Program-made: the position numbers and the translations under genes
The notes under the pieces: model-generated
What the model was told of the DNA's origin: nothing
Seen by the model: the letters and a program-made list of their open reading frames with translations, nothing else
Database searches by the model: none
NCBI GenBank assembly: GCA_020726505.1
Contig: JAHLEZ010000025.1
Span: forward strand, 310,001-374,000
DNA length: 64,000 nucleotides
Origin: Leptodontidium sp. MPI-SDFR-AT-0119
Lineage: Eukaryota; Ascomycota; Leotiomycetes; Helotiales; Leptodontidiaceae
Direction of reading: 5' to 3'
Shown: positions 13,823-25,479 of the stretch, piece after piece
Numbering within the stretch: the first letter of the stretch is position 1
Layout: each line of letters opens with the position of its first letter

Positions 13823-14572
13823 TCAATCAGCGCGGAGACGCTGATCGCAGACGGTAGGCGACGTGTCCCGCATTCCCGCCAACAGTGGCGAGTGAACACC
13901 AACACCGTTCAGTGCCAGCACAGCAGCGTCAGCGTCAGCGCTGGATGCAAAACATAGCTCTTCGATAAGATCACAGGCGATCATTACGTGATCGCCGAGT
14001 TTGTCCTGTAGGTTGGGCGTTGTGAAATTATGCGAGTCTAACCCGCGTACATAGTTGCGGCGATAGTCGACACATCTGCTGACGGCGGATCTGATAGCAG
14101 GTGCCTGCAGAGCCTCATAGGTTTTGCGGAACTCGGCTGCATCGAGCACAGTGGGTCGCTTGATAAAGCGGACCAGCTTAGAATCCTCGACAGCGACTGG
14201 AGCAGGCCGCCACTCATTCTCTGGCACTTGATCGATGACCTCGTCAACCATAACGAACTTCATGCGTGAGCGATCCAAGAACCGCATCTCGTCGTCAGTG
14301 ACGATCTGGTTGAACGGCTGGCTGTAAAAGATTTCAATTGCTTCATCAAACTTTGCGAGGCTTTCATATGTGATCGCTGTCAGCGCATCGAATGGTTGCA
14401 AATCTGGATCAATTGTCTTGCTGCGATGCCAGGCCGGATAATTGCGCCGGAAGTCGTCGTGCTTGGGAACATTTGCGATGATGAGATTGACGTGAGGCTT
14501 CTCGTAGTAGTCAATGAACTCGTTGCGATCCATGCCAGTCCGGCGCCACAAGAAATAATAAGCTTTCATCAT
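13823..14572 (-). CDS. EthD-domain protein with two EthD-like halves
   Basis: Intronless, 249 aa. The EthD family has a dimeric alpha+beta (ferredoxin-like) barrel fold and is found in ether-degradation and polyketide-modification loci; no general reaction is established. The N-terminal half begins MMKAYYFLWRRTGMDRNEF and contains DYYEKPHVNLI, the conserved EthD region with its histidine. The second half (SKLVRFIKRPTVLDAAEFRK, from about residue 142) repeats the opening strand and helix, so the protein is probably a fused pseudo-dimer. It lies head-to-head with the ABM protein at 15168, 595 bp between start codons, with a Zn2Cys6 regulator just beyond. I infer a shared role, possibly in processing an aromatic or polyketide substrate. 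Confidence 0.85.
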   Translation of the reverse strand: MMKAYYFLWRRTGMDRNEFIDYYEKPHVNLIIANVPKHDDFRRNYPAWHRSKTIDPDLQPFDALTAITYESLAKFDEAIEIFYSQPFNQIVTDDEMRFLDRSRMKFVMVDEVIDQVPENEWRPAPVAVEDSKLVRFIKRPTVLDAAEFRKTYEALQAPAIRSAVSRCVDYRRNYVRGLDSHNFTTPNLQDKLGDHVMIACDLIEELCFASSADADAAVLALNGVGVHSPLLAGMRDTSPTVCDQRLRAD

Positions 14573-15167
14573 TGTAAGAGGTGCAGGAGAGTGTATGAAG
14601 TTTCTCAGGTTGCAGAAGATGAGAATATAGAGGGTTCCCTACTGCACCTCTCTCTCGGAGTATTGCCGTTGGTGTCGACTTGGAATCAAGAGAGAATGAC
14701 TTCGTTGCAATTTGACTTTATGACCCCAGAAACACCTGGTCGGATCACAATAACCCACTGTTAAAAGAACGCATCTCCGTTCCGGAAAGCTCACCTAACG
14801 CACCCGTCACTTCCAGCATTTCATACGTGACGCGGAAAGCCAGCCGCGGGTTAGCAAGAATGTCCGTATCTCCTTGACAAAGCACCGGGCAGAGCGCGGG
14901 GTTTCGGATCCGAACCCAGCTTATCCGTACCATGGACGGAAATTCAATCGACCGACCAAAGTGCGACACGGCAGAAGCACCGAACATTCCGAAGTATCGA
15001 TGGGCTAGGATAAATATCGCCTGGCGGAAGGGGTATTAAGTTGTTTCTGCTCCAAACAGACATTCTCTGCGTGCCATACTACGACACACATCTTTAGTAT
15101 ACCTCAAGCCGCAACCTCTTCTTGTGTTTTGATCAATAAGTTAGCATCCCACAACAAATACTCCAAA
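14573..15167. promoter_or_regulatory. Divergent promoter region, EthD / ABM genes
   Basis: 595 bp between two divergent start codons with no convincing ORF. By position it should hold both promoters. I did not identify a specific operator; CGG/CCG triplets that a Zn2Cys6 protein could bind occur (for example CCGGAAAGC near 14781) but are too short to be diagnostic. Confidence 0.5.
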
Positions 15168-15554
15168 ATGGCTTCGAACTTGACCATCCTTGATATTCCG
15201 GGGTCCTCAACTCCTTTCCTCAGTCAATTGGAAACAGAGACAAGCCCCGCCATCTTCATCAACACTTTTGTCCTCAGATCTCACGGAGACGAAGAGCAAT
15301 TCCTCACCAACTGGGCACGCGACGGAAATCATATGAAGTCGCAGTACGGCATGCTATCAGGACAGCTTCATCGATCTGTGGGCCCAGAAGGCAACATTTT
15401 CGTCAACATCGCCGTCTGGGAATCCACCAAGGCATTTCGCAAAGCGTTCGCCGACCCCGAATTTAAGAAACATGCATCAGGCTATCCGGAGGGAACCATC
15501 GCGTATCCCATCATCCTAAGCAAGATAGCCGTAAGCGGTGTCTGCGTTGCATGA
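15168..15554 (+). CDS. Antibiotic-biosynthesis-monooxygenase (ABM) domain protein
   Basis: 128 aa, no intron. The start is the ATG at 15168 in the context CCAAAATGGC; the in-frame extension upstream lacks an ATG. ABM proteins are small ferredoxin-like homodimers. Some oxidise polyketide quinols without a cofactor; others are stress-related or of unknown function. The body has the family pattern: a first strand with AIFINTFVL (residues 26-34), a helix DEEQFLTNWARDGNHMKSQ, a central strand VNIAVWESTKAFRKAF, and a C-terminal HASGYPEGTIAYP. Its size and pairing with an EthD protein suggest a tailoring or detoxification module. No secretion signal is seen. Confidence 0.82.
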   Translation: MASNLTILDIPGSSTPFLSQLETETSPAIFINTFVLRSHGDEEQFLTNWARDGNHMKSQYGMLSGQLHRSVGPEGNIFVNIAVWESTKAFRKAFADPEFKKHASGYPEGTIAYPIILSKIAVSGVCVA

Positions 15555-16135
15555 GAACGGGTGAACATCTATGTGAATGGACTACGATCTCAGTTGAGAT
15601 GGTTCGATGCTGCTCAACTTGAAAACTCAGATGTCCCGGGTTTTACCGGTTTGGGGTGACTTCGACACTTTCATCGTGTCAGTGGAGGGACATATCAGTT
15701 TCATAGCAACCAATTGAAGTATTATAGTGTGGAAGATTGCTGTTCATCACACATGTTAGCTTGAGCGTCCACAAACAGGGTACGGCTGAGAACCCGGTGC
15801 GAATTGTTAACCGTATACTTGAATAAAGGACACATTACCGTGGCGCCTATGCGATTTCAACACTTCTCGGGGCCGTTTAGTTTCAGTTTGGAGGACACAA
15901 CTTTTGTCTTGCATCCCATTTCGGAGCAAAGCATCTCAGCTTCTTAGTGGTAGTCTCAATGGCTTGATTGCTTTCCTGAAGCCAGGTAGCAATTGAAATA
16001 ATTGAGGGCTACAGCAGATCAATTCTTCAAGTGAAGTAATTTCCTTATTTCTACCCAAAGCTAGATCCCTAAGTTAAGAAATTATCACTCAAAAATAATA
16101 CAAGCGGGGCATGACTGTTGAGTTAGAGCTTTCTA
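15555..16135. other. Intergenic, convergent ABM / regulator 3' ends
   Basis: Nothing coding is recognised; it is the shared 3' region of two convergent genes. Confidence 0.5.
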
Positions 16136-18885
16136 TTATATAACCATACTGCTAACATTCATCGCACTTAACCCTGCAAGCGTCCAAACCTGGTCGTCGC
16201 CCAGACCTAGTTCGAACTCAATGTCACTAAATTGAGTAAGTCCACCACCCTGTGCAGCTTCAAGACCTGGCACCATAGTCGGATCGAGGTAAGAATTTGT
16301 GATGTGATCAATAATAAGCTCTTGGTGCTCTTCGCATATTGGGGCATTTGCTTTCATTGAATTATCTATTGTCCCTGATGTTTGAGAAAGCATTAGCTTC
16401 ATCCCTTGATACAGGAACAATCGCGAATGAGACCTACTGGGATAAGCGGGTTGGACGAATCTTGAGATACTTTCCAAACCTCGAAAGTATTGGTAAATTT
16501 CAGGGTTATGCTCCGATGTTCGACGAAAGAAGTCCTCACATGTCCGCCATGATTCGCTAAGGCTACCGTGGTTGAGCTGTTGCAAACTCTGTGAAGAAAT
16601 ATCGGCCAAAATGACCACCATAGCAGCATGGTAGATATCTAGTCAGGGTTAGCGCGGAAGATAGAAGAGAATCTTGACTGGCAGATATGTCATACAGTAA
16701 CATGAGTACCAGGGTGGTCCACCGTATGCTGTCTCTGAGCCGTTATTGACATGATCGATCAGAGCTTGTGCAGTCTCAATACATGCAATGGAGCAAATCT
16801 CAGCAAAAGCACCATGGAGCTGATTTTGAGAGCGTGGAGTGTCTCTGGATTTCTCTTCTGAGGGCGTCTTTGCTTGAGCATTCACCTTCCGGCACCGTTG
16901 GACAAAGAGGGGGCGATAGAGCAATACACGTATGTGGAGAATCCTGCCGTCCATTAAGACAAGGATTAGAAACAATAATAGTGAGTTGGGCAATGGGATA
17001 TATCGATTCCGACCTCTTACCTCGTGCGTAAAGCATGCCTTTGATGCGGAAGAGCACTGCAGCTGTGAAGTGTTGGAGTTTCTGTTGACCAATGAAGCGC
17101 TTCTGGTACTCCAGCTTCAAAGCTGTTCAAGTCATGGTCAAGCTCGATGATAGAAGAAACCTGTTGGGCATAGTACTTTTCATCGGCAGCCTTGGTCCTA
17201 TTGCTAGCCTCGTGCTCTTTCCAAGGGTCATATATCTGTCCTAGGATGCGATTGAGAATATGGCTAAGTTTGACGGCCTCAGCGAAGAAATTAGTCGTAC
17301 AAACATCTGCGTCATTGTCCTCATTTCCGACGGACACGGACGCGGAAATGTCCTCGTCTGGAGCGCTTGGAAGTGGGACCTTTGACATGTTTGAGTTGGA
17401 ACATGGTCGGCCGGTCAACATGCCTAAAACCCTGCGTACCACAAGACTGGTTAGAACAGAAACACAACAGGCTCCATAAGGAATGGAAATCTTACGTATC
17501 AAGACACGCGCAGCTATGCCACACGCGCCTTCTCATCTCCTTTTCCAATGGGGAAATTGTTCCTTCATTAATTTCTAGATGTAGGCCCAAGCCCTGAGCC
17601 ATACGGTAAGCGACTCCCGCCACGTTCCAACAGCGGGTAGGAAGACTCGTATTCTGCAGATAACGTGCCAATATCAACAATGCTTGGACCATGGAAAGGT
17701 CGGCGTCATCTAAGAATTCAAGGCGCATGAGGTGTCTGGAGCGTCGAATGAAAGGTGCATATCTCTCCTTGCGCTCCTGAGCTGGTACATGAGTGAACTG
17801 GCTTGCCAATGCAAAGATTGCGTTGAGTGCACTGTAGAATACAGGTACTGAGCAATTGGGCCCTCCAAGACCTACTCCTGTGAGCTGGGGCATGCTTTTA
17901 ACATCGGTATCCGAGAGCCAGAGGCGGTTATAAGCGTCTTTGAATGATGGCCAATGAAGAAACGGATAAATGCTTTGCACCCTTTTGTGATAAAGATCGA
18001 GTAGACCATCAGCCACGTAGCGCGGAGGAAGATGATAGTCATCTTTATTCGACGAGTAGTGGGTGGAGATGCTGCGTCGAGATGGTTGGAATCTGGGCGG
18101 TCGATGACCATGATCTCGTATATCACAAAGTAGTGATGCCGCTGAAGGCTGACCGTAGAATTCGCTGCTCGTGTCCGCCATTGCGTCTGTTGTCAAAGGA
18201 GCTATGCCCATGGCGTTGATGACGCTGAAGTCTTGACCAGATGCGCGACCATCAATGTCTCTTGCAATATCGTCGCTTGAGCTTCTTGCAGGTGTTATGA
18301 CATTCAAATGTGGCAGCGATTGTCTTGGATCGTGTACTGTCGAATCTGAGTCGCACTGGAGAGTCTGAGGGAGAGATGGATTAGCATTCAATGCATCTGA
18401 AGGTTGCTTTGAAAGCTGTCATACTTCCAGTCCCTCGCTGATGAATTCAGCGTTTCCCGACGATATGTTTGGCTCTTTTTCGCGACTCAACTTGTCCTCC
18501 AGATAGGCCAAGCGATCGTGAAGTGACTGAATTGTTCTGTATAGATGAATGAGAATTGATATTGTGTTGTTGACTGGTAATGCTTGGTTGGCACATACCG
18601 TTTATTCCCGGAGATTCTTGAAGGCTCACTTAGGTATGTGCAGGGCTGCTTACTTCTAGCCCTCCGATTACAAGCACTGCACTGGGGGCGAAGTCCATCG
18701 CATCGAACTTTTCTTGTGTGACATTCTTCGCATGCAAGACTGATCTTTTGTCGCTTCCGAGAAGAGGCAATCCCTTGCTCTATGTGTGCCACTGCCACTT
18801 TGTCTCGGCCCGTCTGGTGTTGAGACATGCCTGACATATGAAGCCTTGGGGGTGAGTGTAGGTCATCATTGTGTATTGAAAACAT
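16136..18885 (-). CDS. Zn2Cys6 fungal transcription factor
   Basis: Nuclear DNA-binding regulator. Six exons: 18885-18599, 18536-18425, 18364-17496, 17431-17021, 16943-16696, 16638-16136. The total is 2430 nt, 809 aa, with all phases consistent. Residues 52-82 form the binuclear cluster CEECHTRKVRCDGLRPQC then SAC and PC (C-x2-C-x6-C-x6-C-x2-C-x9-C), preceded by basic SSRKRQK. The next exon supplies a short coiled coil (TIQSLHDRLAYLEDKLSREK) likely to dimerise. The middle homology region (Fungal_trans) follows: LLDLYHKRVQSIYPFLHWPS, then CWNVAGVAYRMAQGLGLHLE, RRRVWHSC and LGMLTGRP. The ILHIRVLLYRPLFVQRC helix comes later. It is the nearest regulator to the EthD/ABM pair and probably controls it, though this is inferred from proximity only. 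Confidence 0.93.
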
Positions 18886-19466
18886 TGAAGTTTTCTGTAA
18901 AATCGAGATTACAGCTATTGACGTCGCTCAAGGGGAGTATCAATCTTTGTCTCATTCATTCTTGCCTACACCGCTGCATACCTCGTGCGGGGTCGTGCCC
19001 TCGTCTCCCGAGACACTAGTATATCATTGGGCTTACCTAGATTGGATGGTACTAGTCCAATGGTGGTGCCATAGATCGGTGATCGGTATTCTCTAAGTGT
19101 CCGAAATAAAGCGGAAAGCTGCCAAGTTGCCTTGTCTGGGACCGAAGGTGGGGAGAACCGTGGTCGTCGCTGCCAGGGTTGGTTGGCTCTCCTTCTTTCA
19201 TCCATCGTCCTATCCCCTCTGGTGCCACACGCACATCTCTTCAGCGCACGTGCCTTGAAGCAGCCGCCATTTGCAGGGGTGTTTAGGTCCTGTGCGGGGT
19301 ATCATCAAAACATTAATAAACCTTTGTTTACTACCTGGAAATACCCACTTTTGAATGTACTCGCGATACTAGAAGCTGTAGTTACAGATGCAACTGATAC
19401 AGGCACTTTGCGGCCCAAAGTGAAGCCTTTACTAAAGTTAGGAACGTGTTTTTGGCCTATGTAGCT
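18886..19466. other. Promoter side of the Zn2Cys6 gene
   Basis: No supported gene. A plus-strand open frame at 19132-19464 has no recognisable content and ends where the piggyBac relic begins. Confidence 0.4.
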
Positions 19467-21815
19467 TGACGATTTCGACCTAGAGATACACTTATAAAAA
19501 GATCATTCACTAGAGGACCCTATTACTCTCTTCCTTTAGTACTACAACTTAGATATAATCGATACGATTATTGAGGCTACAAACTCCTTTAAAAGAGACG
19601 GAAAACTAGGAACTCGAGCAGTAGTATAGGAATTTACTTGTGCGAAGGAAATTTACTTGTATTTAGCCTTTTGTATTTACATAATAGTATACCCTCTCAA
19701 CTCGATCGAGGACTACTGGTCTACGAAAGGAATCACTTTATTTCATAAGATCTCACGTATCTTTTCACGGAACTGGTTTTAAGACCTTCGACGACGATTT
19801 CGAATATCTAACGATAAGAGTGCTTATTTATATTAACGAATTGAGCTTTTGAATACTTATATTTAAGAGATGAATCTCCGGCTTTAGAAGCTTAGCTAGT
19901 AGGTTACTATCGATGAGGCTATATAACAATACACTAGCCGGAGTAAGCTTATTACTACGATTCCGAATAAATTAACCCCTATTAGTATTAAGGTTTAGGT
20001 TGTTACACAGCGAGGCTTCTTCCTTCGGTAGGTGTACGACGTACTAGGGAAGAAAGGTGGTGCATATAGTGTTCCGAAAAATGCACAACTCAATTCGACT
20101 TAAGTAGTAGTACTATACCTTATAGCCTTACTTTTAAAGGCAATATATTACGTTTATCTCGACAACTTATTTACTTCGCCATAGTTACTCGAGTACCTAC
20201 GAAAGAGAGGGATCGCTGCCACCGGGACATGTCGAGTTACTTCAGGGGTAGTCTAAGAGCTCGTGGACTTAAAAAAGACATGAGAAAAGGGACCGAATAC
20301 TATGCCGTGGGGTGAGCTTTATGCGTTCCTAACTGCATCGAATCTAGTTAATTAAACTGGGTTTTAGAATGGAGCTTTTGCCCTTGTGATGTCGACATAT
20401 TAAGATAGAAAGTCGACGGTTCTACGGGCACGAAAACGGCCGAAACAAACAGTCGGGAATGCAATAGTTAATCGGCGTCCCTTTGGCAATTATGCCGCGA
20501 ATACTCTTGAGATTCTTACTCTTTATAATACCGACAACGAATACATAGGAGCTGTCGATATCGATGATTAATTACAAGGATATAACGATGGCTTACGAAT
20601 TATTAAATTCGGACTAATCCAAGTCACCTATTAGTTCTTACTTTTGGTTATACTTAGTAACGTCGAGCACCCCCATTCCGCCCACCTTTTACACCAAAAA
20701 CAGCGATTTTGAGGTATTAATATCTTTATAACTAATTAATGAAAATATATAATTTTTTATACTCGTACTTATTAGCTCTTCTTAACTGACTTTACAAAGA
20801 CAAATGTAATTTAGATTATTAATTATTACGTAATATTAGATTTAAGTTTTTACATACAAAAAACACCAAAAATCACTTACTAATAATTTCCTTAATAATT
20901 AATATAATTTTATAAAACTTAAAATACATAAAGATCGTATGCAAATCTTGTGGTTTTAAGAATTTTGAAGTAATTGTATTAGTAGTTGAGTTTTAATTAA
21001 GTAATTAATTTCTCTCATACAAATTATTTGTATGGTGCTTTGTATTTTACTTAATTATAAAATTATTATTAATAGAATTAATTTGAAACTTAGGAATCTT
21101 AATATCTCATATAAAATACACTTGAATTAAAAATTTCAGGTTTTTATGTTAATAAATGTGGAAGTTATTAGCAAAATAAGAAAAATCATTTTTACACCAA
21201 ATTTGTATGAGAGAAATTTCTTAGACTTTAAATACTTAGTTTGTAATATTACGTAATAGGAAATGAATATCACTATAAATTATAAAAGACCTTATAAAAA
21301 ATATTATAAATCTTTAGTTTCAGCTTATTCTATTAACAAATAATAAAAATATTAATTGTTAAAAGTGGTGAGTTTCAGTGAGTTTTGGTGTAAAAAGGTG
21401 GGCGGAATGGGGGTGCTCGACGTTAATTATTACTTAATCTGTTAGTATTCGCAATACGAAGTCGAGAGCGTTAATTTAAAGAATTAAGATGATTTTCATA
21501 TCTAGCTCGTAGTGTTATTAATCGCTATAGGAAAGGATACACCGGGTGCACGAAAACGACGGGTTTCAGGCCTATCGAGGACTGCCTTTAAGGTTCTAGC
21601 TCATTAGTATATCTTAATTAAAATACCTACACGAGCTGATTACATAGCTTACAAAGGGGGGAGGTATTAGGACTAGTCGAGGAAGAGAGTAGCTTTGGCC
21701 GAAATCGCTGTAAATACTAGTTGATTAAGTAAAAGAACCTCTTTAAGCTTTAGTTATAAAGAGTGTTAAGTCAACCTTTGTAACTTAACTAATTACTTTG
21801 CGATGTATTATTAGA
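19467..21815 (+). pseudogene. piggyBac-like transposase relic, interrupted
   Basis: A plus-strand frame recognisable as DDE_Tnp_1_7 (piggyBac). DTIIEATNSFKR is at about 19555, SIEDYWSTKGITLFHKISRI at about 19700, VTIDEAI at about 19903, and GAVDIDD then LQGYNDG at about 20550 (family VDIxDQxxxxY). Across the inserted element come Y-S-Q-Y-E-V-E-S-V-N-L-K-N, RVALAEIAVN and the Cys-rich C-terminal motif ECQVNLC at about 21765. Stops are mainly TAA/TAG where Gln is expected, so RIP is the likely cause. A 764-bp TA-flanked element sits at 20660-21423. I did not locate piggyBac termini or TTAA duplications. Dead. Confidence 0.8.
20660..21423. mobile_element. 764-bp MITE-like TA element inside the piggyBac relic
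   Basis: Inverted termini ACGTCGAGCACCCCCATTCC followed by GCCCACCTTTTACACC occur at both ends (right end inverted, with two extra bases in an A-tract). TA duplications lie at 20658-20659 and 21424-21425. The interior is very AT-rich with no coding sequence, and carries internal inverted segments such as CTCTCATACAAAT (about 21013) versus ATTTGTATGAGAG (about 21201). I infer a non-autonomous Tc1-mariner derivative related to the Fot1-like elements in this window. Confidence 0.88.
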
Positions 21816-23310
21816 AAGAATAAAATTACGTACGAAATCGTTACTTTTCAATGATTAGTAAAATATAGGCTGTCGTCGCCTAAATTTGGTGTCCCTCGCT
21901 TAATTTACAGGGGCAGTTATAGGCCCTTCAGGATGGTGTTTCTGGTGGCACCAGAGGGGATAGGTATCACCTCGGCGTCGGCGGGTAAAGTGACGTTGAA
22001 GGGACTCAATCTTAGCTCTGCAGACTCTCTAAAGAAAGCTGGAGGTTCGTAGGGGACACCATGTACAGGCGTTGAGTCTTCGTCACCTTGCGTAGATAGT
22101 TAATTCTATTCTCGGAACTATATATATGGCACTTCTGCATCATCTTGGCAAGTACGTGCATTGCGGCCATCACCCCTATTGCATCACTGTGTTCTTGATT
22201 TGTAGCATATTCCCCGTGTCCAGGTTGACTTAACCTTGCTCTTCACGCTCTTCTGACTGAGGAAATCGTCTACTTTAAGACATCTGTTTCGTCAAAGTAA
22301 CTTTATGCTCGTAACGTCGATAAAACTCTCGATTGAGGGAACAATAACCATTTCAGATATTAAACTCAATTTTACATACGGAACTTTTGTTTCATTATCG
22401 GAAAACATACACGAGAAAGAAGGACTAAGAACTTCGATCATTGGACGTTGTATTTCCTATGTAGTCTGCAGTCAAAAATCTGCAGAGTTGTGAACGACGA
22501 GGTCCCACGAATGCCAGGTCCCAGCGAGTTTTGATGTGAACTGTGTCCCGCCACAACCTGGTCCCGCCACCGCAGTGATGATCCTGGTTGGGGCAAACCA
22601 GAGCTATTTGGCCCTTCCCATATACTCAGAATCTGTCAACAGTTATCTCTCAATAATAGACTCCAGTCAAACCCCACACAACCGCATCAGATGCTTCAAA
22701 CCCACCTCCATCCTGGTTCCAACTCGAAATTGGCCGGCAACAAAAGAAAGAATACGATTCGGTCTATTCTATCTTCCGCCACGATGAAATCCATTCCCCG
22801 CCGCGTATTCCCAAATGGGATGATCTGCGCTTTCCCTTTTCGAGGAGCGAAACATGCGCCGTGATTCTGCATCTAGCACAATGATTGGCTGGGAACTGGA
22901 GTCCATAGATGCTGATGGCCCTGATGATATGAGCGGAAACCCGGATGAAGAGCAGACTCTCCGCCCCGCTTTTTCATGTGCCGAACAGCACGCCCTTCTC
23001 GCCACTTTTCATTGGCCACGCTCTAACAAGCGTCCGACTGTCGACAAGGCAGTCAAATTATATGGCATTCACCGCGCCGGAAACTCCATGAGAGACGGAC
23101 GGACAATTCATCCTGCGCAGGGGCGAAGATGCATTTCTCGCTGTTCGCGTTTCGGCCTTTTAGGCCTGTTCACGGTGATAAAATATCGGGTTTATCGCAA
23201 TTTTCTAGCACGATGAATATATATGCGAGCCTTCGTGTCTTTTTGAGTTTGCATTTCTTCTGTACCAATCATCCTTGACACTCATTTCCATTGTATTAAT
23301 ACCGTTCAAC
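21816..23310. other. Intergenic upstream of the MFS transporter
   Basis: No gene supported; short plus- and minus-strand frames (22305-23216) lack family features. The last few hundred bases should include the transporter promoter. Confidence 0.4.
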
Positions 23311-24830
23311 ATGTCTCTGAAGGAGAATCCTCAGCCAGACTCCATCCTCACGGATTCCGAGAGTTCCCAAGATGGAAAGGGAATCAAGCAGGACCAACAG
23401 GTCCCTGCGGAGGTTGGAGAGAAGCTTCCATCAGAATTGACGTTTGTCTTCGCCACAGTGCTGCTGATTTCCTGTACTGACGTCAGTATCCTAGTCCGCG
23501 TGCAAGTCTCGCTTTGTTTGGTGCTTTCTTAGCCATGTTCTGCTCGGTCGGATTCGTCAATGCATTCGGAGTTTTCCAGGAATACTACTCGAAAGACCAG
23601 TTGAAGAATAAATCTGAATCTGACATTGCGTGGCTGGGCTCTTTCAATATCTTTTGTATGTTCGGGATGACCATCATTGTGGGATACTTGAACGATAAAT
23701 ATGGCCCGAGGGTACGTTCCTCTCATTGTCCCATCGGCGAGTCAGAACTGAGACGCTGTCAAGGTGTTGCTTACTGTAGGATCGGTCACTATCTTATTCG
23801 GACTGTTCATGACATCTCTCTGCAAAGAGTACTACCAATTCTTCCTCGCACAGGGTCTCGTCTTCGGAGTTGGGCTCGCCTTCGTGGTTCTCCCTGCCTT
23901 CGCAACCATCCCTCGATACTTCCTTCGCAACCGCGGCGTAGCCCTAGGAATCACAGCTGGAGGCTCCTCCCTCGGCGGGGTGATCTGGCCCATCGTGCTG
24001 CGCAACCTCTTCGAAGACGTTGGGTTCGGCTGGGGCGTCCGCATCTCCGCCTTCATAATGCTCCCCCTCCTCTGTCTCGCAGTCCTCACCATCCGCCTGC
24101 CCGCCTCTGCCAGCCTCAACAGCAAGCACATCAAAGTCAAGCCCGACTTATCCATCGTCAAGCACCCCGTCTTAATCCTCCTCGCCATTGGCCTGTTCTT
24201 CACCTACCTGGGCCTCTTCTCGCCATTCTTCTACATCACGTCCTGGACCGTGTCGCTGGATCTGGATGCCGACATGGGATTCTATATGGTGTCCATCCTC
24301 AATGCTGCGAGCCTGTTCGGTCGTATACTGCCTGGCCTTTGGGCTGACCGCATCGGGGCGTACAATATTATGATCATCTCTGTTGGCTTCTCGGGGATTA
24401 TCTGCACGTGCTGGACGGAGGCTACGTCGATTGCTACCATTGTAGTGCTGTCGTTGGCGTACGGGTTTGCGTCAGGGGTATGCGACCTATTACTGTGTTC
24501 TTCCAAGGGCTCGACTAACTGTTTCTAGGCTGTCATTAGTTTGCAAGGTGCTTGTGCTGCGCAAGTCGCTAAGCCTGAGCAATATGGCGTAGCAATGGGC
24601 AGTGTGATGGGTATCCTGTCGCTTGCGTGAGTGCTGTCTACGTGTGGAAGTTGTTGTTTGTCGCTAACGAAATCAGTGGACTCATCGGATCGCCAATCAA
24701 TGGCCAGCTCTTGGGGAGATGGGAGTACCTTGGCCTCTCACTGTTTTCTGGCCTTGCGATGTTGATTGGAATGCTCGTTCTGATTCTGGCGAAGCTGAAA
24801 TTGAACCCAAAGTTCCTTAGAAGGACTTAA
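23311..24830 (+). CDS. MFS monocarboxylate-type transporter
   Basis: Plasma-membrane transporter of the MCT-like (SLC16-related) MFS branch. Five exons: 23311-23441, 23495-23711, 23764-24477, 24529-24626, 24677-24830. The total is 1314 nt, 437 aa, with canonical introns of 50-53 bp. The N-terminus is hydrophilic (about 45 residues). Membrane segments follow: LFGAFLAMFCSVGFVNAFGV, then the family loop FQEYYSKDQL, NIFCMFGMTIIVGYLNDKYG, LAFVVLPAFATIPRYF, RGVALGITAGGSSLGGVIWP and SLFGRILPGLWADRIGAYN. The first-segment signature usually seen just before TM1 (DGGxxAW) is absent; exons 1 and 2 join as SELTPRASLALFGAF. Substrate unknown. Riboflavin and monocarboxylate permeases share this architecture. 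Confidence 0.9.
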
Positions 24831-25479
24831 ATTTTACATGAGGGCGTGGAGCATGTACTGAGATGATGTGGGCCAAGAGGGTTTGTGGGTCGTGCACTCC
24901 GCGGAGACTATAGATCGAGATAGATGGTGTCAGGTTGTCCAAAAGCTCGACTCATCAGAGGTGGAGCCTCAGATTGTGTCTTCGATACCTTCGATGTTTA
25001 GTATTTAATCTTAATATATACTTTCTCCCCTCGAAGGCGTCTTACTCTGCTCAGCGAGGTCCTCGTATCTCCTATCTCCCAACTTGGACGTTTCGTACAG
25101 GTGGGGAACAGAAGGCGGTGTCATGATATACGCGGGTCCGACTACGATCATAATCTGGGTTCTCGTCTTGGAGCTCTTGGTTAGTGAGAGTAGATGATTT
25201 GATAAGACGTGGAGGCAGGAGAAGGGGGATTGCGGAAAGATGCTTTACGAGGGATGTAGATGGGTGGTGCGTGAATTGGAGGGAGATAGGTGGAGAAGAG
25301 ACTACTGAGGAGAAATGAGGAACGGTCGATATTATAGTATCCAAGTAGATTATGCCGAAGGACTAGGGAAGTGACAAATCGCTTGTGAATAGGCACGGTA
25401 ACCTTCGAGTCCTCAATGAATTTACACTAGACCCATATTTTCCTTATCAGCTTGCATCTTCTCCTGGTCGAGACCGAAG
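24831..25479. other. Intergenic downstream of the transporter
   Basis: Nothing recognised. Confidence 0.4.

Noticed and set aside
17020..17130. Apparent frameshift in the Zn2Cys6 gene, because an alternative frame reads KLQHFTAAVLFRIKGMLYAR
   Set aside because: The continuous frame joins through the 16944-17020 intron to ILHIRVLLYRPLF in phase, and the full six-exon model sums to a multiple of three. No frameshift is needed.
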